NCBI GenBank assembly: GCA_934792465.1
Contig: CAKVOK010000006.1
Location: 23,369 to 87,368, forward strand
DNA length: 64,000 bases
Origin: an uncultured Clostridia bacterium
GTDB taxonomy: Bacteria > Bacillota > Clostridia > RUG12999
Direction of reading: 5' to 3'
Of this stretch, positions 36,878 to 46,112 are shown in pieces (the first letter of the stretch is position 1; the number at the start of each line of letters is the position of its first letter). The position numbers and the translations under genes are program-made. The notes beneath the pieces are model-generated. The model made no database searches, was not told the origin of the DNA, and saw nothing but the letters and a program-made list of their open reading frames with translations.

Positions 36878-37318
36878 CACATACCTATATAGGCTCCCTC
36901 TCAGAGGGAGTAGGTTTGCAGGTGCTTATTTATAGATTTTTTCAACGATTGACAATCCCTCCACCGCCACGGGCGGTCCCCACACCTCCGCTGCACGGCA
37001 GCTGGTGCAAGCCTTTTTACAACCCTTCCACCGCTAACGCGGTCCCCCTCCCCTTACACAGGGGAGGCTTTGGCGAGTGCCGCTGAATAGGGTCTGTGCG
37101 GACTTCATATAGGCTCCCCTGTGTAAGGGGAGCTGTCGGCAAAGCCGACTGAGGGGTTGTAGGTCTGCAAATACTTCCGGTTTTGTGCAATGATTTACAA
37201 TCCCTCCACCGCCACGGGCGGTCCCCACACCTCCGCTGCACGGCAGCTTCCGGCCCCTTACACAGGGGAGGCGTTAGTTTGTGCCGCTAAATTAAATTCG
37301 CTATGCGAATTTAGCTCA
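36878..37318 (-). repeat. Mosaic hairpin repeat block 6
   Basis: The 482-bp gap between murD and metG contains G-rich hairpin modules with ACCGC/GCGGT-type stems, one GTCGGC-AAA-GCCGAC module and a closing AATTTAGCT hairpin (about 37290-37318). Orientation is leftward, as are both flanking genes. Confidence 0.9.
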
Positions 37319-37320
37319 CA

Positions 37321-38676
37321 TTATCCCAATCTGTTCACAAGCTCTTTAAATCTGTTGCCTCGCTGCATGAAATTATCAAACAAATCGAACGAAGCGCACA
37401 TAGGCGACAGAATCACAATATCGCCCTCTTTCGCATATCCGTATGCGGTCTGTACGGCTTCTTCGAATGAGCGGCACACCGTTATATGCGTGTCGCTGCC
37501 GGCGTTTTCCACGGCAGTCTTAATCTTTTCCGCCGTTGCGCCCACAAGCACGAGTTCTTTCACCTTTTCCTGCACCGGCTTGCCTATCGTATCAAACGGT
37601 ATTTTTTTATCATATCCGCCGGAAATCATTATAAGCTTTTGGCTGAACGAATTGAGCGCAGCAAGAGTTCTTGTCGGGCTGGAAGCTATCGAATCGTTAT
37701 AAAATTTAATTCCGTTGAATTCTCTGAACAGCTCTATTCTGTGTTCCACACCGCTGAAATTGCGTGCGACCTCTTTTATATCGTCATAGCTTACAAAATC
37801 CTTTGTTGCCGCAGCTGCCGCAAGATAATTTTCCAGGTTGTGATTTCCCGGAAGCTTTATATCCGATACTTTCATTATCTCCGCACCGTTTTCATCTCTC
37901 ACAACGCCGTCTGCGGCGTATACGCCGATTTTTTCTTTTCGGCTGAAATAAACGGCTTTCCCCTTTGCTTCGCCGTACATTCGCCGTGTTATTTCGTTAT
38001 CGTAATTCACGATAAGCGTATCGTTTTCGTTCTGGAATTTATAAACGTTTTTCTTCGCTTCCTCATATTCCGCCATATTCTTGTGCCAGTCGAGATGATT
38101 CGGCGAAAGGTTCGTGACAACGGCTGTATTCGCCGATTTCTTCATAGAAAACAGCTGAAAGCTCGAGAGCTCCAGCACCGCCATGTCGGATTCCTTTATT
38201 TTTTCTATATCGCCGATGAGCGGTCTGCCTATGTTGCCGCCGAGATAGCAGGTGTAGCCTGCCTGTTTTAATATGTTGTATATAAGCGTTGTTGTGGTGG
38301 TTTTGCCGTCGCTTCCCGTGACGGCGAATATTCTGCACGGGCAAAGCTCGAAAAACAGCTCCATTTCGCTTGTCAAAACGCTGCCTTTTTCTGCGGCTTC
38401 GAGCAGATACGGGTTGTCCGGGCGCATACCCGGAGTTTTGAAGATAATATCGTCCGAGATTCCGTCAAGATATTTCTCGCCGCAAACAAGCGTAACTCCC
38501 ATGCTTTCGAGTTCCGCAGCCTTTTCGGCGATGGCTTCCCGTTCCTTTTTGTCACGTGCCGTAACGCACGCACCGAATTTCGTCAGAAACCTGATAAGCG
38601 GCATATTGCTGACGCCTATTCCTATTACGGAAACTTTTTTACCTTTTATAAAGTCCTCATATTCTTTTAATGTCAT
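37321..38676 (-). CDS. murD: UDP-N-acetylmuramoylalanine--D-glutamate ligase
   Basis: A 451-residue cytosolic Mur ligase that adds D-glutamate to UDP-MurNAc-L-Ala in peptidoglycan synthesis. The ATP-binding loop is VTGSDGKTTTTT (119-130), with the Rossmann-like N-terminal domain (KVSVIGIGVSNM) and the C-terminal GGYDKKIPFD and LSPMCASFDLF blocks. Length is standard. It ends the ireB-murD segment; a repeat block follows immediately. Confidence 0.95.
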   Translation of the reverse strand: MTLKEYEDFIKGKKVSVIGIGVSNMPLIRFLTKFGACVTARDKKEREAIAEKAAELESMGVTLVCGEKYLDGISDDIIFKTPGMRPDNPYLLEAAEKGSVLTSEMELFFELCPCRIFAVTGSDGKTTTTTLIYNILKQAGYTCYLGGNIGRPLIGDIEKIKESDMAVLELSSFQLFSMKKSANTAVVTNLSPNHLDWHKNMAEYEEAKKNVYKFQNENDTLIVNYDNEITRRMYGEAKGKAVYFSRKEKIGVYAADGVVRDENGAEIMKVSDIKLPGNHNLENYLAAAAATKDFVSYDDIKEVARNFSGVEHRIELFREFNGIKFYNDSIASSPTRTLAALNSFSQKLIMISGGYDKKIPFDTIGKPVQEKVKELVLVGATAEKIKTAVENAGSDTHITVCRSFEEAVQTAYGYAKEGDIVILSPMCASFDLFDNFMQRGNRFKELVNRLG

Positions 38677-38692
38677 TAATTATCGCTCCAAT

Positions 38693-38938
38693 TTAAAAAC
38701 GTGATAAATAAGCCTTTACAAATTCTTCTAAAAGCTCATCTCTTTCAACCTTTGTTATAAGACTTCTCGCACCGAGATGACTTGTTATATATGTCGGGTC
38801 GCCGGAGAGAATATATCCGACTATCTGACTCATGGGATTATAGCCCTTTTCCTTAAGCGCCGTATATACCTGCGAGATTATATTCTCGACCATGCTTTGC
38901 TTTGCTTCTTCCTCTTTATACCAAATTGTGTTATCCAT
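38693..38938 (-). CDS. ireB: IreB family regulatory phosphoprotein
   Basis: An 81-residue protein whose whole length fits the IreB (formerly UPF0297/YrzL) family, including KEKGYNPMSQIVGYILSGDPTYITSH. In Enterococcus faecalis IreB is phosphorylated by the PASTA kinase IreK and affects cephalosporin resistance. The neighbouring murD supports a wall-related role. It overlaps the upstream GNAT-like gene by 8 bp. Confidence 0.92.
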   Translation of the reverse strand: MDNTIWYKEEEAKQSMVENIISQVYTALKEKGYNPMSQIVGYILSGDPTYITSHLGARSLITKVERDELLEEFVKAYLSRF

Positions 38939-39287
38939 GACTATGCTCCTTTCCGAAATATCCTGAGATATTCAAATGCATGAGATTTCCGTCTTTCTTA
39001 AATCCCAGCAGTTTATATATTTTTTCATCTGTATCGTTTATATATACATCGTATACCCGGTTCAAATCCAGAAAATTGAGCGCCGACTTCACCATTATTT
39101 CCCGCATGGCTTCTTCGTCCGTTTTCATTTTCTGTATGATAGCTCCTTTTTCAAACAAATCGAAGCAGATGCCGCCGGTTATTTTTCCTTCTTCGCGGCA
39201 GATAAGCATTATTCCGTTTGAGGAATAATCCATGTAATTTTTAAAATCCTCGAATTCATCTTTTTTTGCGACAGATATTTTAAACAT
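38931..39287 (-). CDS. Small GNAT-like hypothetical protein
   Basis: A 118-residue protein starting at ATG 39287, whose A overlaps the stop of rluB (TAATG). The segment TDEEAMREIMVKSALNFLD followed by VYDVYINDTDEKIYKLLGFKKDG resembles the last half of a GNAT fold (helix, strand, the Y-x-x-LGF hairpin), but the acetyl-CoA loop R-x-x-G-x-G/A is absent. It may therefore be a non-enzymatic relative. It is coupled on both sides (rluB and ireB). Function unknown. Confidence 0.6.
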   Translation of the reverse strand: MFKISVAKKDEFEDFKNYMDYSSNGIMLICREEGKITGGICFDLFEKGAIIQKMKTDEEAMREIMVKSALNFLDLNRVYDVYINDTDEKIYKLLGFKKDGNLMHLNISGYFGKEHSHG

Positions 39288-39997
39288 TATTTTTTCACCA
39301 GCCTGTCTATTTCCTGGCGGCGCAGATGCCGCCACTTGCCTACCGGTAGATTGCCGAGCATTATGTCGCCTATCTGAATACGTTTCAGGCGGATTACCTT
39401 GTGACCTATGGCGTCGCACATCAGCCTTACCTGGCGTTTGTGCCCGTCGCAAATGCCGATTTTAAGAATCGAGGTTTTTTCGTTGCCCTTTTTCAGCTCG
39501 ACCTCTGCCGGCTTCGTCATATAGTCGCCTATGTCCACACCTCTTTGCAGCTGACGTATATCGCTTAATTCGGGCAGACCCTGCACCTCGGCAAGATAAT
39601 ATTTTCTGTGCTGCTTGGACGGATGAATCAGCTCCTGCGCAAAATCTCCGTCATTCGTGAAAATCAGCAGTCCCTCCGTGTCGGCATCAAGCCTGCCCAC
39701 GGGATAAATTCTCGCATGAATATCGGCGACAAGCTCCATGACCGTCGCTTCCGCATGGGAATCGCTGACCGTTGTCACATATCCGGCAGGCTTGTTTAGC
39801 ATTATATAATACTTTTTCGTTTCACGCTTAATCTCTTTGCCGTTTACCTCTACAACATCGTTTTCTTCGTCTACTTTAACTCCGGGTACGGAAACCGTTT
39901 CCCCGTTTACCTTAACACGACCGGCGGCTATCAGCTCCTCGGCTTTGCGCCTGGAAGCTATGCCGGCGTCGGCTATATACTTTTGCAGTCTTACCAT
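39287..39997 (-). CDS. rluB: RsuA/RluB family pseudouridine synthase
   Basis: A 236-residue rRNA modification enzyme. An S4 RNA-binding domain occupies residues 1-60 (RLQKYIADAGIASRRKAEEL), and the catalytic domain carries the active Asp in VGRLDADTEGLL. The class normally modifies 23S position 2605 or 16S position 516; RluB is most common in Clostridia, but the exact site is inferred. It lies 3 bp downstream of the carboxypeptidase gene. Confidence 0.9.
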   Translation of the reverse strand: MVRLQKYIADAGIASRRKAEELIAAGRVKVNGETVSVPGVKVDEENDVVEVNGKEIKRETKKYYIMLNKPAGYVTTVSDSHAEATVMELVADIHARIYPVGRLDADTEGLLIFTNDGDFAQELIHPSKQHRKYYLAEVQGLPELSDIRQLQRGVDIGDYMTKPAEVELKKGNEKTSILKIGICDGHKRQVRLMCDAIGHKVIRLKRIQIGDIMLGNLPVGKWRHLRRQEIDRLVKK

Positions 39998-40000
39998 TGT

Positions 40001-41146
40001 TTACCCTCCGAACAGTGAAAGAAAAACCTTTACCATAAGTTTAAATACATTTCTTTCTTTTCTCTTTACGGTGCCGTTTGTTACTACCGGCACCTCGTAT
40101 TTATTCCCGTTTGCCATTTCAATACGGGCATTTTCGACAAACATCCCCTTTTTTATGGGAGCGTTCAGTTTTTCAAAATCAAGTTTTATTTTATATGTAT
40201 CGGCTTCGTCGTTTTTGACCGCCACTTTAAGCCCTTTTTTTAAAACGGCGCCGACTTCTCCGAAATCTCCGCCTTTCACACGGTATGTTCCCACGCTTTC
40301 GCCTTTCACGGCGACCGTTACAAGATGATAATTTTCAAATGCGTAGTCGAACATTTTTTTGTGTTCGTTCCAGTCGTCCGCACAGTTTAGCGTAACGGTT
40401 ATTACTCTCCAGCCGTTTTTCGTTGCCGACCCTACGAGAGTGCGCCCTGTTTCCGGCGTATATCCGGGCTTTATTCCATCCGCTTCCTCATACATTTTTA
40501 TAAGCTTGTTTGCGTTGTTTACGATATGCTTATCACGTGCTTCGTTCGTTTCCTCTATATACTGAACGGTGTTCACGATTTCCGCAAATGTCTTGTTTTT
40601 CATGGCGTATCTCGCCAGCATCGCAAGCTCGTATGCGGTTGTATAATGGTCGGGGTCGTAAAGTCCGTGCGGATTTACGAAATGCGTATTTTTAAGTCCC
40701 AGCTTTTTCGCCTTTTCGTTCATCATATCCGCAAAGGCTTCTTCGCTGCCTGCCATATGCTCGGCGAGAGCCGTAGCGGCGTCGTTTCCGGATTTCAGAA
40801 GCAGACCGTAAATAAGCGTTTTGACGCTTATTTTTTCGCCCTCTTTCGTATATATGCTCGAACCCTCGGTATAGCTTGCATGGCGGCTTATCGTCACGAT
40901 GTCGTCAAGCCTGCAGTTTTCTATCGCCAGAATACCTGTCATGATTTTCGTTGTGCTTGCCATACCGAGTTTTTTCGACGAATCCTTTTCAAATAAAATA
41001 TCTCCCGTTTCACTGTCAATCAAAACGGCAGCTTCGGCAGTAATATCGTTTGCCGACAGCGTTTCGGCTGCCGATACTTCGGCAAATGCGGGCAGCATTG
41101 CAATCATAAGTGCAAAAAGAATGATTTTTTTTAACACTTTATTCAA
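40001..41146 (-). CDS. D-alanyl-D-alanine carboxypeptidase (DacF-like PBP)
   Basis: A 381-residue exported penicillin-binding protein with a signal peptide (1-27). The active Ser is in ASTTKI (SxxK), the second motif is KSGNDAA (SxN), and the third is IKPGYT, where KPG replaces the usual KTG. A PBP5-type C-terminal beta domain follows (about 275-365). It trims the terminal D-Ala from peptidoglycan stem peptides. The best start is a TTG at 41146, because the next ATG would cut the signal peptide. Next to gerW this fits the sporulation-linked DacF. Confidence 0.9.
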   Translation of the reverse strand: MNKVLKKIILFALMIAMLPAFAEVSAAETLSANDITAEAAVLIDSETGDILFEKDSSKKLGMASTTKIMTGILAIENCRLDDIVTISRHASYTEGSSIYTKEGEKISVKTLIYGLLLKSGNDAATALAEHMAGSEEAFADMMNEKAKKLGLKNTHFVNPHGLYDPDHYTTAYELAMLARYAMKNKTFAEIVNTVQYIEETNEARDKHIVNNANKLIKMYEEADGIKPGYTPETGRTLVGSATKNGWRVITVTLNCADDWNEHKKMFDYAFENYHLVTVAVKGESVGTYRVKGGDFGEVGAVLKKGLKVAVKNDEADTYKIKLDFEKLNAPIKKGMFVENARIEMANGNKYEVPVVTNGTVKRKERNVFKLMVKVFLSLFGG

Positions 41147-41198
41147 CCTTTCATAACAATTTACTCATATTATTTTATGAGCAAAGCTGCGCATAATA

Positions 41199-41567
41199 TT
41201 ACTGTTCTTTCTTTTCTTCGGAATTGAACCTGTCCAGAATATCCGGGACAATATCGAGAATTTTGTCTATTGCCGAAGATTGGTCGGTTATGGGCAGAAG
41301 CTTTATTCTGGCGTCCGAAATGACGAGAAATGCCACGGGTTTTATCCGCACGCCTCCGCCTGTTCCGCCGCCGAATGCATTTTCGGTCTGCTGCGATTTC
41401 GAGGGAATGTCGCTTCCTCCCGCACCGAAACCGAACGTCAGCTGCGTTACGGGTATTACAACATCGCCGTTCGGCGTGGTTATCGGCTTGCCGATTACCT
41501 GTTCGCTTCCCAGCATATCTTTAATGCTTTCCATTGCTCCTTTAACGAGCTCGGGTATATCTTTCAA
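41199..41567 (-). CDS. gerW: GerW/YtfJ family spore protein
   Basis: A 122-residue protein matching the GerW (YtfJ) family: VIGKPITTPNGDVVIPV, then a Gly-rich middle (FGFGAGGSD, GGGTGGGVRI), then PVAFLVISDARIKLLPI. In Bacillus subtilis it is a spore coat/inner membrane protein needed for L-alanine germination. Start is a TTG at 41567 behind AGGAGAG. It precedes dacF, a usual sporulation neighbourhood, and its paralogue partner DUF2953 lies upstream beyond a repeat block. Confidence 0.92.
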   Translation of the reverse strand: MKDIPELVKGAMESIKDMLGSEQVIGKPITTPNGDVVIPVTQLTFGFGAGGSDIPSKSQQTENAFGGGTGGGVRIKPVAFLVISDARIKLLPITDQSSAIDKILDIVPDILDRFNSEEKKEQ

Positions 41568-41639
41568 AATAATTCTCTCCTTTCAGATTTAAATCGGTTT
41601 GTGTATATTTCAATATTGTTGTGTTTGTGCCGTTTTTTT

Positions 41640-42165
41640 ACAACCCTTCCACCGCTAACGCAGTCCCCACACCTCCGCTGCACGGCAGCTTCCGGCGCCT
41701 TACACAGGGATTTTGACAACCCTTCCACCACTGACGTGGGCCCCACACCTTACACAAGGATTTTTACAACCCTTCCACCACTGACGTGGTCCCCCTCCCC
41801 TTACACAGGGGAGGCTTTGGTTTGTGCCGCCTTTTACAATCCCTCCACCGCCATGGGCGGTCCCCCTCCCTTTACACAAGGGAGGCTTTGGTGAGTGCCG
41901 CTGAATTAGGTTCGTGCTGACTTCATTAGGCTCCCCTGTGTAAGGGGAGCTGGCACCGTTAGGTGACTGAGGGGTTGTAGGTCTGCATTTGCTTATCATA
42001 AGATTTTCTTGCCTTTTACAATCCCTCCACCGCCACAGGCGGTCCCCCTCCCTTTACACAAGGGAGGCGTCAGCGAGTGCCACTGAATAGGTTTTGTATA
42101 TTTCACTCGATAGCTAAATTGTTTCTTGCGAAACGGCTAAATTAAATTCGCTTTGCGAATTCAGC
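41640..42165 (-). repeat. Mosaic hairpin repeat block 7
   Basis: The 600-bp gap between DUF2953 and gerW is repeat. It has several consecutive G-rich hairpin modules with ACCAC/GTGGT and ACCGC/GCGGT stems, a GGCACCG-TTAGGTGACTGAGG module (41951-41975 region) and an AATTTAGCT hairpin stretch (about 42107-42165). The elements separate two genes, ytfI-like and gerW, that are normally adjacent, so the block was inserted into an operon. Confidence 0.9.
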
Positions 42166-42167
42166 GG

Positions 42168-42713
42168 CTATAGAGTTTTCAGCTTTACATATGCTTTCAA
42201 TATGCTTATCGGGCGGATATATATCTTGCTTTTATGCTTTATCACAAGCCCGGCTTCGCTGTCGAAATCATATCGCACATCAAGAAAGCGTTTTTTCATC
42301 TCAAATGACTTGTAAAATATATTTGCCGCAGCCATAACGGCGGAATATGCAAGTCCGGTATTCATGGGGTCGGACAGCGCAACGGTTATATCCGTTTCAA
42401 AATAGCTTATTTTAAGGGCGCTGCGAATCAGTCCGCACAACACGGGTATCGCCTTTAATACGCTGCCTTTTTTGTCGTTTATATCTTTTAGTGTAACCTT
42501 TTTTTCGGTTTTTTTCTCTTTCCTCTTCTTTTTTTCTTTCGGCTTCTTCTCCGAATTGTAATTTATTATCGGAATCGTCAAAATTTTTATTTTGAGCTTC
42601 ACTTCCGCATTAAAATTGTTCAAAACAATGTCGCTGACTATCCATACTTTTGAAAACAGGAGAAGCACGAGGACGGCAACAATGCATACCGGAGAAATAA
42701 TTATAATTTTCAT
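42168..42713 (-). CDS. DUF2953 (YtfI-like) membrane-anchored protein
   Basis: A 181-residue protein with one N-terminal transmembrane segment (IIISPVCIVAVLVLLLF), a lysine-rich linker of about 25 residues and a C-terminal domain ending with DVRYDFDSEAGLVIKHKSKIYIRPI, typical of DUF2953. In Bacillus ytfI and ytfJ are neighbours; here gerW is the next gene after a repeat block. Role unknown, probably sporulation-linked by context. Confidence 0.8.
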   Translation of the reverse strand: MKIIIISPVCIVAVLVLLLFSKVWIVSDIVLNNFNAEVKLKIKILTIPIINYNSEKKPKEKKKRKEKKTEKKVTLKDINDKKGSVLKAIPVLCGLIRSALKISYFETDITVALSDPMNTGLAYSAVMAAANIFYKSFEMKKRFLDVRYDFDSEAGLVIKHKSKIYIRPISILKAYVKLKTL

Positions 42714-42723
42714 GGCGTGCCGC

Positions 42724-43281
42724 TCAGTCCTCCTCTTTCATATCGTAAAACGTGAGCTGCAGCGGGACATTGTCTATATCCGGCAAATCGTTTATCTGCC
42801 TCAAACCAAAGGTTTTCAGAAAACCTGCCGTTGTTTTGTAAAGAAGCGGCTTGCCGGGCGTGTCCAGCCGTCCGCATTCTTCTATCAGCCCTCTTTGAAC
42901 AAGCTTGTTTACCGCACTGTCGCTGTTTACACCCCGTATAAACTCAATGCTCGAACGTGTCACCGGCTGATTGTACGCAACGATTGAAAGCGTTTCCATA
43001 GCGGCGTTCGAAAGATTGTTTTGCTCTTTCGGCTCAACAAGCTTTACGATATATTCATAATATTCTTTTTTCGTTGAAAGCTGATATGTATTACCTGCCT
43101 GCACAAGGCAGATTCCGCCGTCTTCGTCGTCATATTTTTCCTGCATACGCTCAAGCACCGATATAATCATGTCTTCGTCAATACCGCATATGCGTGCAAG
43201 CTCCGACGTTTCAACAGGCTCTCCGGCGGCAAACAGCACCGCCTCAATAATCGCTGTCAACTGTGTCAAATTCATATTCAT
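42724..43281 (-). CDS. scpB: Segregation and condensation protein B
   Basis: A 185-residue kleisin partner in the SMC-ScpAB condensin complex that organises and segregates the chromosome. Landmarks are LTAIIEAVLFAAGEPVETSELA and the winged-helix core LETLSIVAYNQPVTRSSIEFIRGVNSDSAV. I place the start at ATG 43281; ATG 43275 is also possible. It overlaps the end of scpA by about 38 bp. Confidence 0.93.
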   Translation of the reverse strand: MNMNLTQLTAIIEAVLFAAGEPVETSELARICGIDEDMIISVLERMQEKYDDEDGGICLVQAGNTYQLSTKKEYYEYIVKLVEPKEQNNLSNAAMETLSIVAYNQPVTRSSIEFIRGVNSDSAVNKLVQRGLIEECGRLDTPGKPLLYKTTAGFLKTFGLRQINDLPDIDNVPLQLTFYDMKEED

Positions 43282-44002
43282 CACCAATTAATCTGCATAA
43301 AAGCTTACCGCTTTCATCTTCGTCTATAAGCATACAGCTGCGCCTTATCAGTTCAAGTATCGCAAGAAATGTCGATACCGCAGCCGGTCTTGTTACGGCA
43401 TCTTCAAAAAGTGCTTCGAATGTCAGCACGTCATTGTCTTTGAATACCGTATAAATATATTTAATTCTGACGGATACAGGCACGCTTTCGCGCTTCACCA
43501 TAACGTCGAAAACCTCTTTTTTGATAGGCTTTCTGCGCTCCTGACGCTCCAAAATCCCCTGATATGCTTCTATAAGCTTGGAAAGCGGGATTTCCGTATC
43601 GATATATTTCACTTTCGGAACGGCGATTTTGTCCGGCGATTTATAAAATATATATTTGTCCGAAAACTGCCGTTCGCTCAAAAAACCTACCGCATCTTTG
43701 TATTTGGCATATTCAATGAGCCTGTCCACAAGTTCCGCACGGGGGTCTTCGCCCTTTTCATCCTCGTCCTCTCTCGGCAGCAGCATCTTCGATTTTATAT
43801 ACAAAAGCTGCGCCGCCATAACGAGAAATTCGCCGGTTATCTCCATGTCAAACCGTTTCATTTCATTTAAATAATCCATGTATTGCTCGGTAATCAGCGT
43901 TATCGGTATGTCGGTTATGCTGACCTTGTTTTTGCTTATCAGGTGCAGCAGCAAATCGAGAGGACCTTCAAACGCTTCAAGCTTAAATGTTACCTCCGCC
44001 AT
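43244..44002 (-). CDS. scpA: Segregation and condensation protein A
   Basis: A 252-residue kleisin subunit of the SMC complex. The N-terminal helical domain EGPLDLLLHLISKNKVSITDIPI and FLVMAAQLLYIKSKMLLP are diagnostic, and the C-terminal winged helix ends in the LICTLD-like segment LFEDAVTRPAAVSTFLAILELI. The ATG overlaps the M50 stop by one base (TAATG). Confidence 0.94.
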   Translation of the reverse strand: MAEVTFKLEAFEGPLDLLLHLISKNKVSITDIPITLITEQYMDYLNEMKRFDMEITGEFLVMAAQLLYIKSKMLLPREDEDEKGEDPRAELVDRLIEYAKYKDAVGFLSERQFSDKYIFYKSPDKIAVPKVKYIDTEIPLSKLIEAYQGILERQERRKPIKKEVFDVMVKRESVPVSVRIKYIYTVFKDNDVLTFEALFEDAVTRPAAVSTFLAILELIRRSCMLIDEDESGKLLCRLIGDEYEFDTVDSDY

Positions 44003-44664
44003 TACTTCACGAAAAACAGCAGCAAATCTGCGCCGTGATATATCAAATTGAGCGTATAGCCTATGACAGGAGTTATTATTTTATTCAAAAATCCTGCGAA
44101 TGTCAGCAGCATAAGTCCGAGATACAGCGTATTCTGATTCTGCTCCATCCACGCAGAAGCGTTGTACGGCAGAAAATACATCAGAACCTTAGAACCGTCG
44201 AGCGGCGGTATCGGAACGAGATTGAACACGGCAAGACCTACGTTCAGGCTCGCCCAGCTCTGCGCAATCAGGCGCACATACATTCCCCAATGAGAACCTA
44301 TTCCCATGCGTATCGCCGGTACGGTATAAAACAAAATACCGTATACAAATACTATTATAAACGCAAATATCAGATTTGATACAGGCCCTGCAAGACTTAC
44401 CCATACTATTCCTTTTGCGCCGCCTTTTTTAAATCTGTACGGATTTACGGGCACGGGCTTTGCCCAGCCGAAACCTACGAGAAGCATAGCCGCCGCACCG
44501 AGCCAGTCGATATGCGCCAGCGGATTGAGCGTCAGCCGTCCGCTTTCCTTTGCTGTGTTGTCGCCGAGAAGATACGCAACGTATCCGTGTGCACATTCAT
44601 GCACCGTCAGACAGGCAAATATAAAAGGTATGCTTATTAATTTTATGATGATACTCTGTAACAC
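44002..44664 (-). CDS. Site-2 protease family (M50) membrane metalloprotease
   Basis: A 220-residue polytopic membrane protein. The zinc site is HECAHG (HExxH) near residue 22 and the third ligand lies in NLVPIPPLDGSK. It belongs to the short soluble-face family commonly found next to scpA in Clostridia, not the long RseP with PDZ. GTG start at 44664 follows GGAGGAAAAAAC. Target is unknown. Coupled to scpA by a one-base overlap. Confidence 0.9.
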   Translation of the reverse strand: MLQSIIIKLISIPFIFACLTVHECAHGYVAYLLGDNTAKESGRLTLNPLAHIDWLGAAAMLLVGFGWAKPVPVNPYRFKKGGAKGIVWVSLAGPVSNLIFAFIIVFVYGILFYTVPAIRMGIGSHWGMYVRLIAQSWASLNVGLAVFNLVPIPPLDGSKVLMYFLPYNASAWMEQNQNTLYLGLMLLTFAGFLNKIITPVIGYTLNLIYHGADLLLFFVK

Positions 44665-44685
44665 GTTTTTTCCTCCGCCGAATGT

Positions 44686-45876
44686 TCATTTGCTTTGACG
44701 GATAATGTTTCCGTCCGAATCTATATAGAAAAATTTGTTGTTATCTTCCGTAATTTTAACAAGACCGTTGTCGAGAACATCCGCTCTTTTGTATTCGGCG
44801 GCGAGAATCTCCGTGCCGTCCGATTTTACAACGCCCTGTTTATCCTTGAAGCCGAATGCGGACAAGCCGTGTCTGAAGCTGCCGAGATAATCGTATATCG
44901 GCTTTATTATGACTGTTCCGTCGGCCTTCATATATCCGTATTTGCCGTCTTTTTTGAATACGACGCAGCCGCCGCTGAGCGTGAGCAATTCTTCAAAATC
45001 GGGATATATTACGAAATTTCCGTCTGCGTCTATTACGCCGTATTTGTTGTCTACCATGACGGTAGCTTTGCCGTCCGCAAATCTTCCGGGAACGGTTTCT
45101 TTGTATTCGCCGAGTGCCCTGTCGAATACAAGGTTTCCGGTTTCGTCTATAATATACCAGCTATCGCCCTCTTTTACGAAAGCACGGTTTTCGTAAAAAG
45201 GCATACCGTAGCCGAAACTGTTGTCTATAGCCTTGTTTCCGCTTTTATCAATATAATATCCCGGCACGCCGTCCGAATCTCGGACGTAGCATTTTCCCTC
45301 TTTGAAGTAGTTAAGTCCTTTTGAACTGTATTTCGGCTCGATAACGATATTTCCCGCTGTGTCGATAAACCCGAGTTTGCCGTCTTTCGTTATTCCGGCA
45401 AGTCCCTCGGAAAAATCGTAAGCCGTTTCGTATTCGGCTTCTATCATGCTTCCGGTTCGTATGTTGATAAATCCGTATTTTTCATCGTGAGTATAAATAA
45501 CGAAATCCTCGCTGACGTTCGTTGCCGTCGTCTGCTCGCTCTTGAATACGGATTCGAGATTTTCATTTAAAAAACCGCTGTTTTTGCCTTGTTTAACATA
45601 ATAAAGACCGTAGTCCGCAAGGCTTGCCATATCGAATTTCGGTTCGAGAACCGTTTTTCCCTCCGTATCGGCGAAACCGTACAGTCCGTTTTTTTCTACT
45701 ATTATATATTTGTGAATTTCGTTTTTATCCTCGCTTATTTTATGAGTGGTTATTTGTGTGTTTTTTTCTTTGGTTTCATCGGGACGCACGGAAAGGTACA
45801 CCACGTATCCCAATACCGCAAGAATACAAAGTATTATTACGGAAATAATTATGTTTCTTAATTTTTCTGTTTTCAT
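44686..45876 (-). CDS. WG-repeat (KWG Leptospira-type) extracytoplasmic protein
   Basis: A 396-residue protein with one N-terminal transmembrane anchor (about residues 8-30) and then at least seven WG/KWG repeats of about 50 residues, each with the pattern KYGFIN/ADTEG-x-x-x-x-EP-KYD. Examples are GLYGFADTEGKTVLEPKF, LGFIDTAGNIVIEPKY and KYGYMKADGTVIIKPIYD. These form beta-propeller-like repeats of uncertain function outside the membrane. Start ATG 45876 is behind AGGAGGCGGC. It is the second gene in the spo0A-leftward group. Confidence 0.85.
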   Translation of the reverse strand: MKTEKLRNIIISVIILCILAVLGYVVYLSVRPDETKEKNTQITTHKISEDKNEIHKYIIVEKNGLYGFADTEGKTVLEPKFDMASLADYGLYYVKQGKNSGFLNENLESVFKSEQTTATNVSEDFVIYTHDEKYGFINIRTGSMIEAEYETAYDFSEGLAGITKDGKLGFIDTAGNIVIEPKYSSKGLNYFKEGKCYVRDSDGVPGYYIDKSGNKAIDNSFGYGMPFYENRAFVKEGDSWYIIDETGNLVFDRALGEYKETVPGRFADGKATVMVDNKYGVIDADGNFVIYPDFEELLTLSGGCVVFKKDGKYGYMKADGTVIIKPIYDYLGSFRHGLSAFGFKDKQGVVKSDGTEILAAEYKRADVLDNGLVKITEDNNKFFYIDSDGNIIRQSK

Positions 45877-46006
45877 GCCGCCTCCTGACTCAATGCTTCG
45901 CATTGCTGTTCACGGTGCGTTGTTGATTGATTTATGTTTGGCGTATACGCACCCGTATTTTATTTTATCATATATATAGTTATTTGTCAAGTGCAAATCG
46001 TGGCTG

Positions 46007-46064
46007 TATAAAAATGCACAGACCGCATAAAGCAAGAATATGTCAAAACTATTTTTCTAAAGCC
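46007..46064 (-). repeat. Short internally deleted copy of the foldback element
   Basis: Positions 46007-46038 are the exact inverse of 51456-51487 (32 bp) and 46048-46064 are the exact inverse of 51235-51251 (17 bp). The two ends are present but the internal 200 bp are missing, so this is a deleted relative of the element at 51235-51487. Confidence 0.75.
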
Positions 46065-46066
46065 GC

Positions 46067-46112
46067 GGGAGGTGCGGTAAAAGACCTTGCTTTTTCCGCA
46101 CCTCCCTCTTTA
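46067..46112 (-). terminator. Stem-loop downstream of spo0A
   Basis: GGGAGGTGCGG (46067-46077) pairs perfectly with CCGCACCTCCC (46096-46106), flanking an A/T-rich loop. It lies directly after the spo0A stop. The T-tract is weak, so it may be a processing site and not a full terminator. Confidence 0.6.
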
